Assembly: GCF_014839805.1 (NCBI RefSeq) | Contig: NC_051124.1 | Span: 6,758,001 to 6,822,000, forward strand | Origin: Manduca sexta | Lineage: Eukaryota; Arthropoda; Insecta; Lepidoptera; Sphingidae | Direction of reading: 5' to 3' | Length of the DNA stretch: 64,000 nt | Part shown: positions 25,701 to 37,600 of the stretch, in pieces | Position numbering within the stretch: the stretch's first letter is position 1 | How the letters are laid out: every line of letters begins with the position of its first letter | Program-made: the position numbers and the translations under genes | Notes under the pieces: model-generated | Databases searched by the model: none | Told to the model about the DNA's origin: nothing | Seen by the model: the letters and a program-made list of their open reading frames with translations, nothing else

Positions 25701-28700
25701 ATTCCGTTGCCTATTATACTCAGGAATATTATACTTAGTGTTTTATTAGTGAATTATTTTTCTGAGCAGAAAATGTAGAATTAAGCACATTCAGATAAAC
25801 ATCATCTAGTTTTTTTTAAACATTTTTTGCATTTAACTAAATATTAATCTATTGTAAATTACTTAATGTTGGTATTTTCGAAATCCGATTCAAGTAATTT
25901 ACTGACGACAAAATATAATAATTTAATTCCCAGAGTATATCACTACACTATGTTACCTATTTATACTTACTTATAGCCCACTAATCACAAAAATATCAAG
26001 GACTTGTTACAACGTCAACAACCTTAAAATTGATAAACAGGTTGCCTAAAATAAAAATTAAAAGAAGATAGAATGGAATTTAAGTAAAAACAACCAATTT
26101 AGAACTCATGCTTCTTCAGACATTATTCTATAGCTAAGCTGAGTTAGATATTGTTATGTGTCAGTTTCTACTTGGGTAACTAGACCACAATACGAACTTC
26201 GCTTCGACAGTGGCGTAAACGCATGGCTGAACTACTTAACTAACAGTCTAACACATGGTTATTTTAATGAGTCGCGAGACGACGTCAATCATTTGCGTAA
26301 CGGTGTGCTCGTGCTAGGCTCGCGATCTGGAAGAATCCGAATGTCCGTGTAGCGGTGAAAGTGCAAGAATGCAGGGTCCGACTGGTTGGGAGGCGCCGGC
26401 ACCCGCGCCCGAGCCGCCGCCGTGGCGACTGCGCTCGGCGCCACTGTCAATCGTTAATGACTGACCATCCCGTTTCTGCCACATTTACCTGCGTAATTAA
26501 TCCTTTACTGGTTTTATTTGCACTTTATTGCACACGAGCTAACGACATGTGTACTAAGCATGTTCTTAAAATAACATGTCAGCTACGAATGCTATTTTTA
26601 GATATAGCTAAATAATATATTTTTACCTAGGAATATTTTTGGTAATTTAGCAGTTAATGTTATAATTGCAAACAAATTTATTTTAATTCTTATCTTATCT
26701 GTTATGTTATAAATGCGAAAGTTTGTGCAAATGCTTGTTTGTTAAAAGTAAACGCATAAACAACTGATCGGATTAGGTTGAAATTTGGCTCGCGGGTAGA
26801 TCATGTCTTCTTAATACCTACGCCAATTTTTATCTCTGTAATTTCCTCTCATGGGAAATAATCGGTTCTTTAAAATAAAACCTTTTTAATAGATGCCGCT
26901 GATGCTGATGCCCACTTGTGAATAAAAATACTTATTTTTTTCCTGCAAGCCCTAATCAGAAAAAAAGAGGTACTAATATAAGAAAATTAAAAATTCGCTT
27001 GGACATAAAAGTCCGAAATGTGTCTATATTTTCCTCTTAGGTGTTATCCTGTTCACTCTGCGCGGTAAAAAAAAAACCTCTTTTTATTAACCTACTCCCA
27101 AAACAACAAATATCTTTCTAGGAATTATTAACATTTAAAATCATTGCAAAACTCACAATGTCGTTATTATGTATAAATCGGATTAAAATCGTGCCAAAAT
27201 AACGTCGTCTGCATAGCTAAGTGACAGCTACCGTACACCGATCACAGTAAACTTTCAAAGTAATTAAATACTTGGCAAGTCCACTTGCAAGTACAAACAT
27301 ACACTAACGGTACAGCCTACTTATGTTCCATGTGATTCATTTCGCACTGTTCTCAACACGAACACACAAAAATGAAATATTTTCAAAGAACCGGTTCAAC
27401 GTACGAAGTTCGTTCACGTACTCAGGTAAGGACGTGAGATGATCTCTAAAAAAATATTTTCCTGCAACATTCATGTACAATTAGATATATGTTATACGTA
27501 GTAATAACTCATAATTTAAACTACGTAATTATAATTATCTTATTAAAGACAATTGAGCAAAATAATGTGAACATTTTCCTTGTTGTTAAAGTAAATAGCG
27601 ATGTTAAAAACTCATCTAATACTCATAAATGCACGAACTAGAGATCATGGGCCTATAGGTACCCTATATGGGCCACGGCAAACCTATTTCGATAAACTTG
27701 TACTAGCAAGATTTAAAATTCATGCCACGTTGTAGTTGTCGTGTTTACAAATAAACCAAAACGTTAATAAGAAACGTGAGTACCGTGTGAAACGTAATTA
27801 ACAAGGCTACATAATTTTAAACACGAAATATGTAAATAATTAGGTATTTACCTCGCTCAAAATTACCTTTATAGGTTATGTTAAAATTATTCACAACTTT
27901 TGTCTGCGTTTCTAGAAAAATTAAATTATCGAAATGTATTTTTAACATAATTCGACTAAGACAACACACATCACGCAATCATTCCCGAAGAAGATATGCA
28001 GAGGAGCAACCAGGGCACCCACTTTTCGCCAAATGTGTTCCTTCCTATGATGGGACGGGGGGCGTGCTTATCACCATATCGGACACAAATTCTAGACTCC
28101 GAGCTTTATACTTTGCAGAGAAACCCGAGCTACTGAGACAAAAAAACACTTTGCCCGACCCGGGATTCGAATCCAGGATCTCAGGACACTGCCGTACCGC
28201 GCATGCAGTACAACTACGTCACCAAGGCAGTCTAGATTGAATCTCTAAAATGATAACATTTTACAGTGGTTTCTTATAGAAGGTGGGTGACCGTAAAAAA
28301 TAATGAAGATTAAATCCTAAGGGATTTACCAAGGTTTTGTCCAAGAGATATCCCATTTGGCCCACAGATATAAATGCTAAATTAGCACTATAACAGTGGC
28401 AGTTTGTCATGGGAAACCTTTGCTATAATTGTTGTAAGGTCATTCAAACGTGAAACGACGGAATCACGCTTTACACGACTTATCAAGGACGACATGGCAT
28501 TATACGGGTTTATTTGTACCTGTACCAATAAAGATGGAGATTTGCAGAAAATATAAATTGATTAGTTCAGAACATTTTTGAATGTCATGTATGGTCGTTA
28601 AGTAGTAGGTATCTCGTATGATATAGTCTTTTTGAATAGTATGCAAATACTTTTGTATGCGGATTTGAAAACACGTGTTGCGCAGGATTGAAATTTGTGT

Positions 28701-31700
28701 CCAATAGGTCATCGGTGTCAGGCTTAAACCCTATCACACGAAGACCCATAGGCTATCAATGTTGAATTTATCAATATTTATCGGCCTAGCGGGCAGTATA
28801 TTTTAAAGTAGGGGCAGCACATTAAGTAATTTTTCAGAAAAATTATTCAAGATATTTTGTATACGTAATGTATACAAAATATCTAAGGACTTTTTTATTT
28901 TTGGGTCATCACTCTGTTAACTGAATAGCCAAAAGGTATAAATCCGGCAATGGACATAATATTATGAGTTCACTAATTAGATCTCTGCATTAACCTTCAG
29001 AGATAAAGGGCAAAGGTGATTATGATTGCTTATTCTTTATTGAACACAATTTGTCACAGAAATTCGACAAACATTACTTATATGTTTTTCGTGACATACA
29101 TTTATTTTTGAGAAATATCTACTTATTTATAATTATTGTTAGACCTATGTCAACCAATATAGGTGTTTGCTATGTGAACTATTGGTTAAGGAAACCCAAT
29201 TAGTGAAACACTCACGAAAAAAATTACCTTATTTTATTTTTACTCAACAGTTCGGATTTATGTTTACTTATAGAACCCAATAAACTTAAAAACTTATAAA
29301 TTGTGATACTTGAACCGAATTGCTTTGTTTATCAAAAGTTGAATTAACTTTTTTTCTTTAAATTGTGCCGTAATTTGTTTATTCAGAATAAAAAGACCAT
29401 ACACATTGTAATTTCACGCATAATTACATTCATCTTAAAAATAACGCTATCCGTATGTATTGCTACATTTATGCAATATATATTACATAAACACATAGTT
29501 ACTACTACTATTTAGATGTCACCTTTGTATATTTACGGGTTGCTTCAAAACTCTGAAACTACAAAAAGGATTCTTAGAATTATTTAATTTTCTAGTGAGT
29601 ATCGGATATGTTAACTTTTATTAGATAGCGTAACTTCCTATGCAGTACCGGCTTTTGCTTACCGGGCGGATGGATGTACCATTTTTTCGGTGAAGGTTCC
29701 AAGGATGTATTCTATCTTTAGTAGTCCGTGGCGACACTTATGACTTGTGAGGTTTAATCTAGGACCTGATACACTGAACGAACGCCTGACCTTCCATTAT
29801 GCCTCAGGACTTGGCCCAGTCTACCGCAGGCCCATTCCTACTTCTTAAAGCCGGTACACGTACGATATTTTTTTATTGTTTCAAATATAGTAAAAAGCAA
29901 TGAAATGTCTGTTAAGAACATAATGATATTATGTAATAGCAGCTCTCCATCGAGAGTTTTATGAGTAACAAAGCTCTTGCGTTGCGTTTGTGTGTGTGTG
30001 TTTGTGTTTGTCCCGTTTTGCTTTCTTTTTACTAAGTTTACTTGAGATGAAATTAGTTACAGCAGATGCTAAACTCGACCAGAATAAGAATTGCATGTGG
30101 TAGATGTGGTACATCAAACAAAAAATATCGAAGATTGATCTAGTATTGTGGATGTTTATACAAAGAATAAATTATTTGTTGAAACCATTGTGAAAATGTA
30201 GACTAGGGGAATATGAGACGAACTAAAAAAAACATTTGACTAAATATACCTACTTAATTAGGAGACGACGATAAAGTTGACTAATATGAAGGAAAATAAG
30301 AGGTATTCAGATTGCGGAAAGCATTGCTCTGATGCAAAAAGGTAATATAAAAATTTCCATATTGCAACTAATAGTTACTGCGATATATTTCTTTCCTCTG
30401 TTTTCAAGAACCTTTTGGAGATTCACGCGTTGGCTAAGGCCGATCATGAAATAGGCGGCGGGAAAATTTTCGAATAAACCCAGCCTCTGCGCTTAATATA
30501 AGTAAGGCAATCACCCCATTGATCCCCGTTAATATCCCAATAAAGATTTACACCTTATGCCTTATTCTAAGAATGGAAATAGCTGCCCGGTTTCCAATTA
30601 TCTCTGTCGTATTAAAAATAACTAACAGATACAAACAAAAGATTATTACAAAAGGAGATATTATTTTTTTACATATTATTTTCCTTATGTGGATATGATA
30701 TAGATAGTTGTTTCATTTCAAATAATTTTATTCAAAGCCTAATAACTAAGTTATGCGTAATATCCTGCACATAACACGAATTTGCTTGATTGGTAGACAA
30801 GCAATAATTTTGCAATAACAAGTTATAACGTCACTAGCGTAACTTTATCTGACTAATATTTAAAAAAAAACCACAAACATTAACATATTAAGCACCGTAA
30901 ACAACAATAAATCCAAAAAAAAGGCACTAACTACACACTAATTAATAACTTCACGAGATTATCTCTATCATTGCGCAGCGCATATTGTGTTCTGCGTCGA
31001 TTATATTTCAATGTTTTCTGAAGTACAACAAAGGCGATTAATAAACAATACTAACTGCTCAGAAGAGGGCTACCTCGGGGTTCCAATCATTTTATTTATT
31101 TATTTAATACATTATATTACATTATATTGGTTAGCATTGTGATTGTGTATTGAATTGCACGCCGGTTAAAAATATTTAATGTTTATTGTGGAGTGCAATA
31201 AACTTGGAATTTGAATTTGAATATATGATCTTAGGATCTCGGCTTAGCAGTCGCTTGAATGGCATTCCATCTTTCATGGGCGGCTGCCTAAGCTAACTCA
31301 TTCGTCATCGTGGACGGTAGCGATTCATGCAGCGAGAAAATTAAAAACAATATAAGTAGTACATACAAGCAACAATATTGACATTGAACTCGATTTATCA
31401 CTTTTATCGAATATTATGTACTCTTAAGTTCTAAAAACACATTAAAAAAGTTGTAATTGTATAAATTAGGTAAAAGGAATAAAAACCGCATTATGACTTT
31501 ACCCCATTGACGTGCAAGGTAATGGTAAATATCGAGATAAATTGACACTACGCTCACACTATAATTACTCCTCAATGAATATTTGATATCGTGAAACTGA
31601 GATTTATTTATTCAAATTGTAACAAAATACATAGTTCGTTTTAACGGTGAAGCCCAAAAGTGCCGTTTTTAGAAAAGGCTTTTTTCGTAGTGTTAACTGT

Positions 31701-32438
31701 AATTTATAGTATAACAATAGAAAACATCACCATAGGAAACTATTCTAAAGTAACTCTAGTAATTCTAAATTAAAAAGAACGTAGTCAAACCAAAATAAAG
31801 ATATATTAGTAATCTAATCATTTTTGTGCCTATACATACGTAAAAGGCAAGTTTCCGAATATCCTAACAATTATTTTAACGAAAATTATTTAAAAGGTAA
31901 AAATGTAGGTACTTTATAAACACCTTACATCATTTTTGTGATTTCCCAAGGTCGTGATAAATAATCTTTAACGTATTACACAATTAAATGTTATTAAGTA
32001 ATTAAGTATTACAAAGCAACCCACTAAAACTCAAAAAAACAATGTAAGTTTTCTTCATTCATAATTTAAATTAAAATTTAATAACACCAATTCGTTTCGC
32101 AGAAATAAAAATATTTACTTAAGTGTGTATTTTTATACAGTATGACGTTATAAGAGTCACGGTTGGTATTAAGTTTACGTCGTTCCTCTCACTAAGCAAA
32201 ACAACAATAATAAGCGAATAAACATAAAATACTGAACATCATTGACGCAAGTTATGATTGTGAAAAAAGATACGAAAATTACAGTAGTTGGTATAACTAC
32301 TTAATATTTCTTAGAAATAAAAACAATACGGTTAGATGATTTTAATATTACCTCCGCTGATTATTACAAACATTTGATTTTTAGTTGAATTAAATATATG
32401 ACGATACACTTACCGAATAGTTTAATGTGGAACTTCAT
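7794..32438 (-). CDS. SLC17-type MFS transporter, gene 2 (complete)
   Basis: Nine coding exons, minus strand: 32414-32438, 21899-22025, 19162-19246, 17426-17668, 12276-12447, 10622-10767, 8848-9068, 8373-8673, 7794-7988. Phases agree at every junction and give 1515 nt, about 504 aa, the normal SLC17 length. The start ATG at 32438 codes MKFHIKLF and splices in phase 1 to DVVPARFNVAV. Features in order: TM1 with MMRVNMSVNIIAMVP; a loop with NDSSLYNAT sequons; TM2-TM4 (SGYFWGYAITCLVSGTAAEF); the WAPPAEKGKF loop; TM5-TM6; RISEHEKQYI; then TM7-TM12, with NHQDLAPNFAGTLYG and a final FILFGTGETQSWNY before an acidic cytoplasmic tail. The family transports anions (phosphate, sialate, glutamate, urate); the substrate is not deducible. 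Intron 1 is 10.4 kb. The intron within TM5 (after 12276) is absent from gene 4. No frame damage seen. Confidence 0.95.
12505..12752 (-). repeat. Truncated SINE (family 1)
   Basis: Reverse copy lacking much of the 3' half. The head is near 12735-12752 and the B-box-like GAACCTGCGG region is around 12690. It lies 58 bp upstream of exon 5 of gene 2. It is flanked by related AT-rich segments (AATCAATTATTATAATG near 12462 and AATCAATTATAATAATG near 12759), which look like a diverged duplication. Confidence 0.7.
15229..15478. mobile_element. hAT-type MITE (250 bp)
   Basis: The right end reads, on the minus strand, CAGTGGTTCTCAAACTTTTT, a classic hAT terminus. The left end begins CAGCTATACTCTAAG. 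An exact 8-bp target duplication GTATAGAC lies at 15221-15228 and 15479-15486. The interior has repeated GGGTTCCG blocks at both ends and no coding frame. It lies in intron 4 of gene 2. Confidence 0.85.
17706..17985 (-). repeat. tRNA-derived SINE (family 2), rearranged
   Basis: The body at about 17775-17960 is the reverse of family 2 (ATCGGCATATCGGACGCTAA, CCCGACCCCGGGATC). It is preceded at 17706-17750 by a forward tRNA-like head (CCTCAGTGGCGTAGTTGTA), so two pieces in opposite orientation are joined. Other copies are at 27979 and 55896; fragments lie at about 18421-18455 and 18956-19085. It is located in intron 3 of gene 2. Confidence 0.65.
18956..19085 (-). repeat. SINE family 2 fragment
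   Basis: A diverged copy containing GGTGCGCGCAGTGGTG, a TTCCAAACTCCCGACT segment and a reversed B-box-like GTAATTCGAACCC. It lies 77 bp downstream of exon 3 of gene 2. Short frames overlapping it are not genes. Confidence 0.5.
20396..20505. repeat. 55-bp tandem duplication
   Basis: Two adjacent copies, apparently identical, of a 55-bp unit starting TGTTTTACTTAGACAAGATA and ending GCACGATGTT, at 20396-20450 and 20451-20505. It lies in intron 2 of gene 2. The identity suggests a recent event or a variable-number site. Confidence 0.9.
21554..21712 (-). repeat. tRNA-like SINE with a short tandem tail
   Basis: Read on the minus strand it has an A-box-like head TCCTTGGTCTAGTGATAGCG near 21712 and a B-box-like TGACTTCGAATTCC near 21650. 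At the other end are three 12-bp units of TTAGCCCCATGA at 21554-21589, the last with one change. It is too degenerate, and its spacing wrong, for a functional tRNA. It sits about 190 bp downstream of exon 2 of gene 2. Confidence 0.55.
23785..23945 (+). repeat. Dispersed repeat (shared with 43619-43760)
   Basis: Both copies run in the same order: TTTACGC-AATGTTAGA, then GGATTTTAT...GCGGTTTTTATATT, then TTTTCTC, then a segment like GAAGACTTCGCAGCCTT. A further partial reverse match lies near 61140-61190. It is a common lepidopteran repeat by memory; class not determined. Confidence 0.5.
23983..24460 (+). mobile_element. Decayed Helitron-like element
   Basis: Begins TCTATACTTGCTATTATATA after an A and follows the same order as the better copy at 60467: AGCTGAAGAGTTTG, AACGCACTAATTG, TATGACCAAT, GCTGCGTAAACAGTTAAAGT, CTACCCAACGT-like, CCTGGGTAGGATAGAGGCTA. 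The 3' hairpin and CTAG end are missing or eroded. Non-coding. Confidence 0.6.
26370..26455. other. GC- and CpG-rich island in intron 1 of gene 2
   Basis: A sharp patch containing GGCGCCGGCACCCGCGCCCG and CCGCCGCCGTGG inside otherwise AT-rich intron. In this window the other comparable patch is the 5' end of gene 2 at about 32490-32600. On the minus strand a TCAGT initiator-like motif lies near 26456-26462. It may be an alternative promoter or untranslated first exon; no coding exon with a donor in the right phase is evident. Confidence 0.4.
26696..26900 (+). repeat. Dispersed repeat of unknown class
   Basis: Contains ATAAATGCGAAAGTTTGTG followed by CATAAACAACTGATCGGATT and TTGAAATTTGGCTCGCGG. 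This is the phrase order I associate with widespread lepidopteran non-autonomous elements. No clear ends or target duplication. Confidence 0.4.
27979..28231 (-). repeat. tRNA-derived SINE (family 2)
   Basis: On the minus strand it starts near 28231 with ACTGCCTTGGTGACGTAGTT, has a B-box GGATTCGAATCCCGGG at about 28160-28176, and runs to a TTCTTCGGGAAT end near 27980. It is the best of the family 2 copies. The open frame through it (plus, 27878-28240) is fortuitous. Confidence 0.75.
28850..28884. repeat. Perfect short inverted repeat
   Basis: 15-bp arms AGATATTTTGTATAC and its reverse complement, separated by GTAAT. It sits in AT-rich intron. It could be a chance fold or the core of a degraded foldback element. 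Confidence 0.6.
29645..29857. mobile_element. Candidate foldback element
   Basis: Begins GTACCGGCTTT and ends AAAGCCGGTAC, an 11-bp exact inverted repeat. The interior contains GGGCGGATGGATGTACCA and GCCTGACCTTCCATTATGCC, which I recall as repetitive in Lepidoptera. No clear target duplication is seen, so the ends are provisional. Confidence 0.4.
31235..31320 (-). repeat. Dispersed repeat, reverse of 6475-6580
   Basis: Contains GGCATTCCATCTTTCATGGG and GCGGCTGCCTAAGCTAACTC. On the minus strand this gives CCGCCCATGAAAGATGGAAT, matching the repeat at 6475. No coding capacity. Confidence 0.4.
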
Positions 32439-32640
32439 TGTGAAAATTGCATATAGCACGTTATTAACACGAAACACCCGCACGGCGCGATAGACGGCAC
32501 TCGGATCGTGGCAAGTGTTCGCACGCACGGCCGAGGACGCGAGGCGAGCGGGCTGCGGGCGCGCAAGTCTTTCTGCGACTGCCTTTGCCTTTTAGATCCC
32601 CACTGCACTAGTCGAAGGCCTTGCATACTACTTCATACAT
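32439..32640 (-). promoter_or_regulatory. Probable 5' UTR and promoter of SLC17 gene 2
   Basis: This region immediately upstream of the start ATG is markedly GC- and CpG-rich (for example CGCGAGGCGAGCGGGCTGCG around 32539). Composition falls back to AT-rich beyond 32640, as expected for a leader and core promoter. No TATA box is identified. The start is chosen because the ATG at 32438 opens an 8-codon exon with a consensus GTAAGT donor whose phase joins exactly to the TM1 exon. The transcription start is not determined. Confidence 0.5.
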
Positions 32641-34486
32641 CCTATCGTCAATGAACATCGGTGTGGCAACCAATATTATTTGAATACTAGTAACTTAGGA
32701 CTGATACTATAATCTATCTTGTTGCCTATAGAGTATGCACGTATCTAAACAATGCTCTAATATCGATCAACATCAGGTTTTTGACACAGCACGATGCAAT
32801 TACATGCTGTATTTGATTTCAAATTTTACTACGAATTACTTAGGCAATGTTTACAAATATTTCATCACGTCATAAACTTGTTAAAACATAATTATTTAAT
32901 TCAGGTATTATAATTATTTATCGGTATTGAAGGATAGAATGATAAGTTTATTTTGCTTAGATTCAAATACCAATTCCTACGAAAAGTCAAATTATACCAT
33001 CAAACAACACTAGACAATGGACATGAGCGCCAAAGTAATTTTAAACATGTCTTTTTTTTTACTTGACACGGCTTATTTTTAATTTACCATTGTCTTATTC
33101 TTTTTATACAGGCTTATGTGAATTGAAATAATATCTATGTATGAGGTAATAACGTAGCAAGACGTGCTGGAATGGGTGCTAGCTATGGACAGAGGGTGTG
33201 TAGGTTAGGTACTACAGTCAAGGAACGCATAAGACACTTCTATTTATAAACGTTCGTGTTTTTCTGAACTATACAATCTAATATTAGTTCGTCCTGTATA
33301 ATTCCCATTTAGTTTTTATTAAACTTTGTATTTACTATGAAAAGATATTAAAAATATATTGTTCATTAAATATTTTTGAACAGGTAAGAAAATCTGTATC
33401 TAAACGAGATTAAGCGATATAAATACAAAACTCCACAAAAAAGTATATATTTTTTGCGGAGCAACGTCATTCATTGATACATTTTTGCAATACCCGTCGG
33501 CTATTAAGTACTATGCATGTAATGGAGCTGAGATGACAGATTCAGGTTAAATTCGATGTTTAGTTTCTATTCTAAATAATTTATGCTGCTCACAAGGTTT
33601 TTGTTATGAATTTCTTATTAAAGTTGATCGCAATCTAGATGTCAAACCCATCCATTGTAGGATTATAAGTATATAATGATCCAATTTAGTATAACGACAG
33701 TAATACTGTTCTACTTTGCTACTTTAGTTTGATTCTACTAAAACTTTTACATCATGACAAGTCGATCACCTCATGGTGGGCGTAACTACTGTCTAAATAT
33801 AAATATAGTCAAGCCTTATTCCGTGTACGAAGGAGTAAATAAAGAATTGTTGACGCTTACCTGTGTGGCTATAAAAGTTGTCCCTCGATTAAAATGGTCG
33901 TAATTGCAAAAAGATGGACATTCCGCTGTAGAGGGAATAGGGCTCCCTGACTATATCCCCCTGTATATTATAGTAAAAACGGCACAATATTGTAATTAAC
34001 AATTGTTATAGTTGTCAGAGGAACATAGTCAACAACAAAATATAGTTTTAAGGAACTAGTATCTCAAGAAAATAAAGTATTAAAAGTTGGTAAGGTTTCG
34101 CCGTTCCAAGGGTTATGATTTCAATTTCATGATGTAGTTTTGTTAATTTAAATAGTGGCTAGTAACTTAGATCCTTTTGTTTAAATCTGCAGTTTTAAAA
34201 CAATACATCGAAACTATTTACCCTACCTTTTAACATAACGATAAAAATTATATCAAATAGAAGATCACCTGTAAATATGAAATGTTTGTATTATTACTCT
34301 ATGGACTGCGACTATATTTTCGAATTGATTTATTCAATATATCAATATAAAAAATTACACAGTCACTATTATGTGCGTTTTAAATATGATACATTAAAAC
34401 AATGCGGTCAAAATTGGTACCATTCCAGATCAGACCAGATACCAGTCTGCTATAAGTGACTAATAAACATTAAATGTACCATCAGT

Positions 34487-34697
34487 CAGAGGCGGCCTTT
34501 GGGGGAGGCGAAACCGGGCAAGCGCCCGGGGCCTCACGCTTACAGAGGCCTCACGCGGTGCCTCGCAGGACCTTTTTTTTACGTTCTTAGCGACGAAACT
34601 GTTAAAACAGGAGAACGTTTTTTTACTCTGCCCGGGGCCTCGCTTCTATTTCTTTTTGCTTTCGCCTGGGACCTCGCGTCGTTTAGGGCCGCCACTG
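34487..34697. mobile_element. hAT-type MITE (211 bp)
   Basis: Starts CAGAGGCGGCC and ends GGGCCGCCACTG, giving imperfect inverted termini CAGWGGCGGCC. An exact 8-bp duplication CCATCAGT flanks it at 34479-34486 and 34698-34705. Subterminal GC-rich blocks (GCCCGGGGCCTC and CTGCCCGGGGCCTCGC) are repeated inside. The open frame at 34499-34804 is just this element read through. Confidence 0.85.
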
Positions 34698-37600
34698 CCA
34701 TCAGTTTAGTCAAAGGCCTTTGTATAATTGATGGCGAAATCTGTGGTTTAAAGACTAGTAAATATAAGTATCATAAAATATTAGATTATAGCCTGGTCCC
34801 ATGAATTAAACTGATGCTACATTCAACGTTTAATAAGCACCATATAGTTTTATGTTTTTGGGACCCATATAGTTTGTTGAAGCGTAAAATATAATATGTA
34901 TTTAATATGTGTAAGTGTTACAATGTTGAATATTAAAATTTATAAACAATGAAATATACTTGGGTATAAATCGCTAAATGGTTAGCATTATGTCTTCATT
35001 TTTATCTAATCGATGATGCACAAACAACGAGACGCAGAAATACGATCTCACGATGGATTTCATACGCCAAACAATAAGTATGAGCTATTTCTGAAATAAT
35101 CGTGGATATTGATATTATTCTTAAGATATGTCCGCTCTTGAAGATATACCTACGTCCAATGATTCCATTAATATTATAAGAATAATACTTATCTCTAGTT
35201 TATAAAGGTATTTGTTTTTTGGATGTTAAGACTTTTTGCTTGTCGGTAACACAGCTGGATTTAAAGTCCTTTTTTAAAATAGAATATAGCTAATATGACT
35301 CTCTCAATCCTTCTTTTATGCGAATGATGCTGTCGAAATGATTCAAATGCTAATAACCTAGTAAATAAAAGCAGATAACCAAAAGATTAGCAGAACCCTT
35401 TACTACGTAAGCACACATAGATACATGATTTGCTTATATAGATAGATATAAAAAAATAGAAGGAAATAAGTATTCTCCGAGATTAGTATAAAAAATTTAC
35501 GACTCAAGATGATTTCCGCACTACAGTCAAATACCCAGCAAAAGCAGTGAACCTCTCAAATTAAATAACAATTACGGGTTCATTGCAACGTCGGACGCTT
35601 TTTTAATCGTTTTCTTGCGAACGAACTTGACTTATTGTACATTTTTATATAAGTGTAAGACCAGTTCTGGATACGGGGCAAGATCCCGATATAAATTTCT
35701 TCGATACTGCGGTCATAAAAAGTTGCATAAAGAAAAAGTAAGTAGGTGGGTATTTCTCGCCAGGAGTGGACTATAATGCGAACATTGAACTCTAATGAGT
35801 TTTTACTGAAAAGAAAATTAATAGGTATAGCCATTAGAACTTAGAGGAAATATTTATCTATCTTAACAAAACTCTAACCTGTCTAAAGTGTTTTAGTACA
35901 AGGAAATGCATCCGTATGTGTCTTATCGAACAATCAACATAGAAAACAAAATCCATGTCCTTCATAACACCAATCTTGTTTATAGTACAGAGATAATGAA
36001 ATCTTGTAACAATAGTATGTCACTTTATATCTTTTAGTTATATAGGGAGATCTAACTCAAATCAAATATTATCTGTTGATATCATACTTTTAAGCAGAGA
36101 TACGATGGTAAATTACCAGCACTATGTTACAATTTTTATAATACTAAAAACCATTATCGATAATTATAAATGCTTAATTACTGCTAATTTAATTCATTGA
36201 TAATCTGATGATCCATCCATAATCCATATCAGCTTAGTTTTATCGCCAATCTTAATTACGTTATTTCGCCTCCGTTAGAATAATAAATAGTCTCAAGATG
36301 CTTTATACGATGCTTCTTTTTTATACTGACTAACGACTCACGTTCCTATCTCACTCGCTTATTTATAAAGGTTGGTTATAAACAGTAGAAACGCCATCTA
36401 GATACAGTCCAATTGTAAGTATAATTTGCACAAATAATTTGTACAAATTGCAGAATATGGTTTGTTAGTGACAGTGGATGGTTAGGATCAGTCGGGTAGG
36501 GTAGTTAGAGCGGGAGGATAGTATGCCTCGGGCGGCACTTAAGAGGCTGCAAAATACTTAAAATATACTTAACTTTAAAAATATTTTAAATTTTGTAACT
36601 TGTAACAGTGTCAAGGGACGAGCGAGTGACGTATCATTCTTGGTTTGTTGAAATGACACCCGGGTTTTTTTTATATCTCCCGGTGCCTTACCCCTACATG
36701 GCAACTGAAAAGAACCCACGCTATGTCAATGGATAGGATTTTCTGGTTCTGAATTTATTTCCTAGAGGCCTTTTCTAAATTTGATATGATTTACGGATTT
36801 GTCGGTTCTCTAGAACTACAACACTTCAAGTACTTACATTTTGTTATATCCTATTATACTGTCGTGCTAAGCGCAAAAGTGTTACATCAAGGTAACCTTA
36901 TTTCGAGATAATCGATTCGATCGATCGATTTTGTAAATATAGCTTTATAGTTTTGTATGTAAAACTGAGATAGAGACAAAATTTTAAGGTTTTTTTAACA
37001 GGTTCTAAACAATATATCGTAATTTAGGTAAATTTAATGAATGGGTATTTCTTGCTATCTGACGTCATAAAAATCAAGATTTTGATATTTTTTGAGAAAC
37101 CGCTGTTGAACTTAGCACGGTAGTATACGTAATCCTTCTTATTACTATAAATGCCAAAAAGGTTTGGATTTCTGAAAGTATGTTAGAAGGAGGTGAGCGC
37201 AAAGGTGAAGGTATGTAAAGTAACACTATCAGTTATTGGCATGGCTATGTCCTGGATTCATATGTTGCAGTTAATTTTGACTTAGGATGGAGAGATATCG
37301 TATAGGACAACTACATAAAAATAAAATTATTTTTCCACACAACACAAACTGAGGAGAGGGGCTTTTGTCTTTTATTGCGGGAGACATCTTGGCAAAAAAA
37401 GAGTCGATAGTCAGCAATTGTGTCTTTTTCTATTTACCTATAAATGTCTAAAGGTCATTGTTGTATAATTGCAATAAAAATGGAACCCGTGATGGATAGG
37501 TATTCAATGAAAAGAATTTTCCGAAGGATGTCTATTTCACAAAATAAAACCTATTTCTTTTTTAATAACACTACGTTTGTTTTGCGACTCCGTCTGTGAA

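Larger units (their letters stand above)
22026..32413 (-). other. First intron of SLC17 gene 2 (10.4 kb)
   Basis: Bounded by the donor GTAAGT just after 32414 and the acceptor CAACAG just before 22025, joining an 8-residue first exon to the TM1 exon. Contents: dispersed repeat 23785-23945, decayed Helitron-like copy 23983-24460, GC-rich island 26370-26455, repeat 26696-26900, SINE 27979-28231, palindrome 28850-28884, candidate foldback 29645-29857 and repeat 31235-31320. The remainder is AT-rich with no exon I can support. A large first intron is a usual place for enhancers, but none is identified. Confidence 0.85.

Noticed and set aside
28160..28231. Possible tRNA gene (B-box GGATTCGAATCC)
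   Set aside because: The sequence continues into a SINE body repeated elsewhere in the window, and arms do not pair as a full cloverleaf by eye. Treated as a SINE.
34499..34804. 101-codon open frame on the plus strand
   Set aside because: It is the hAT-type MITE read through into flanking DNA.
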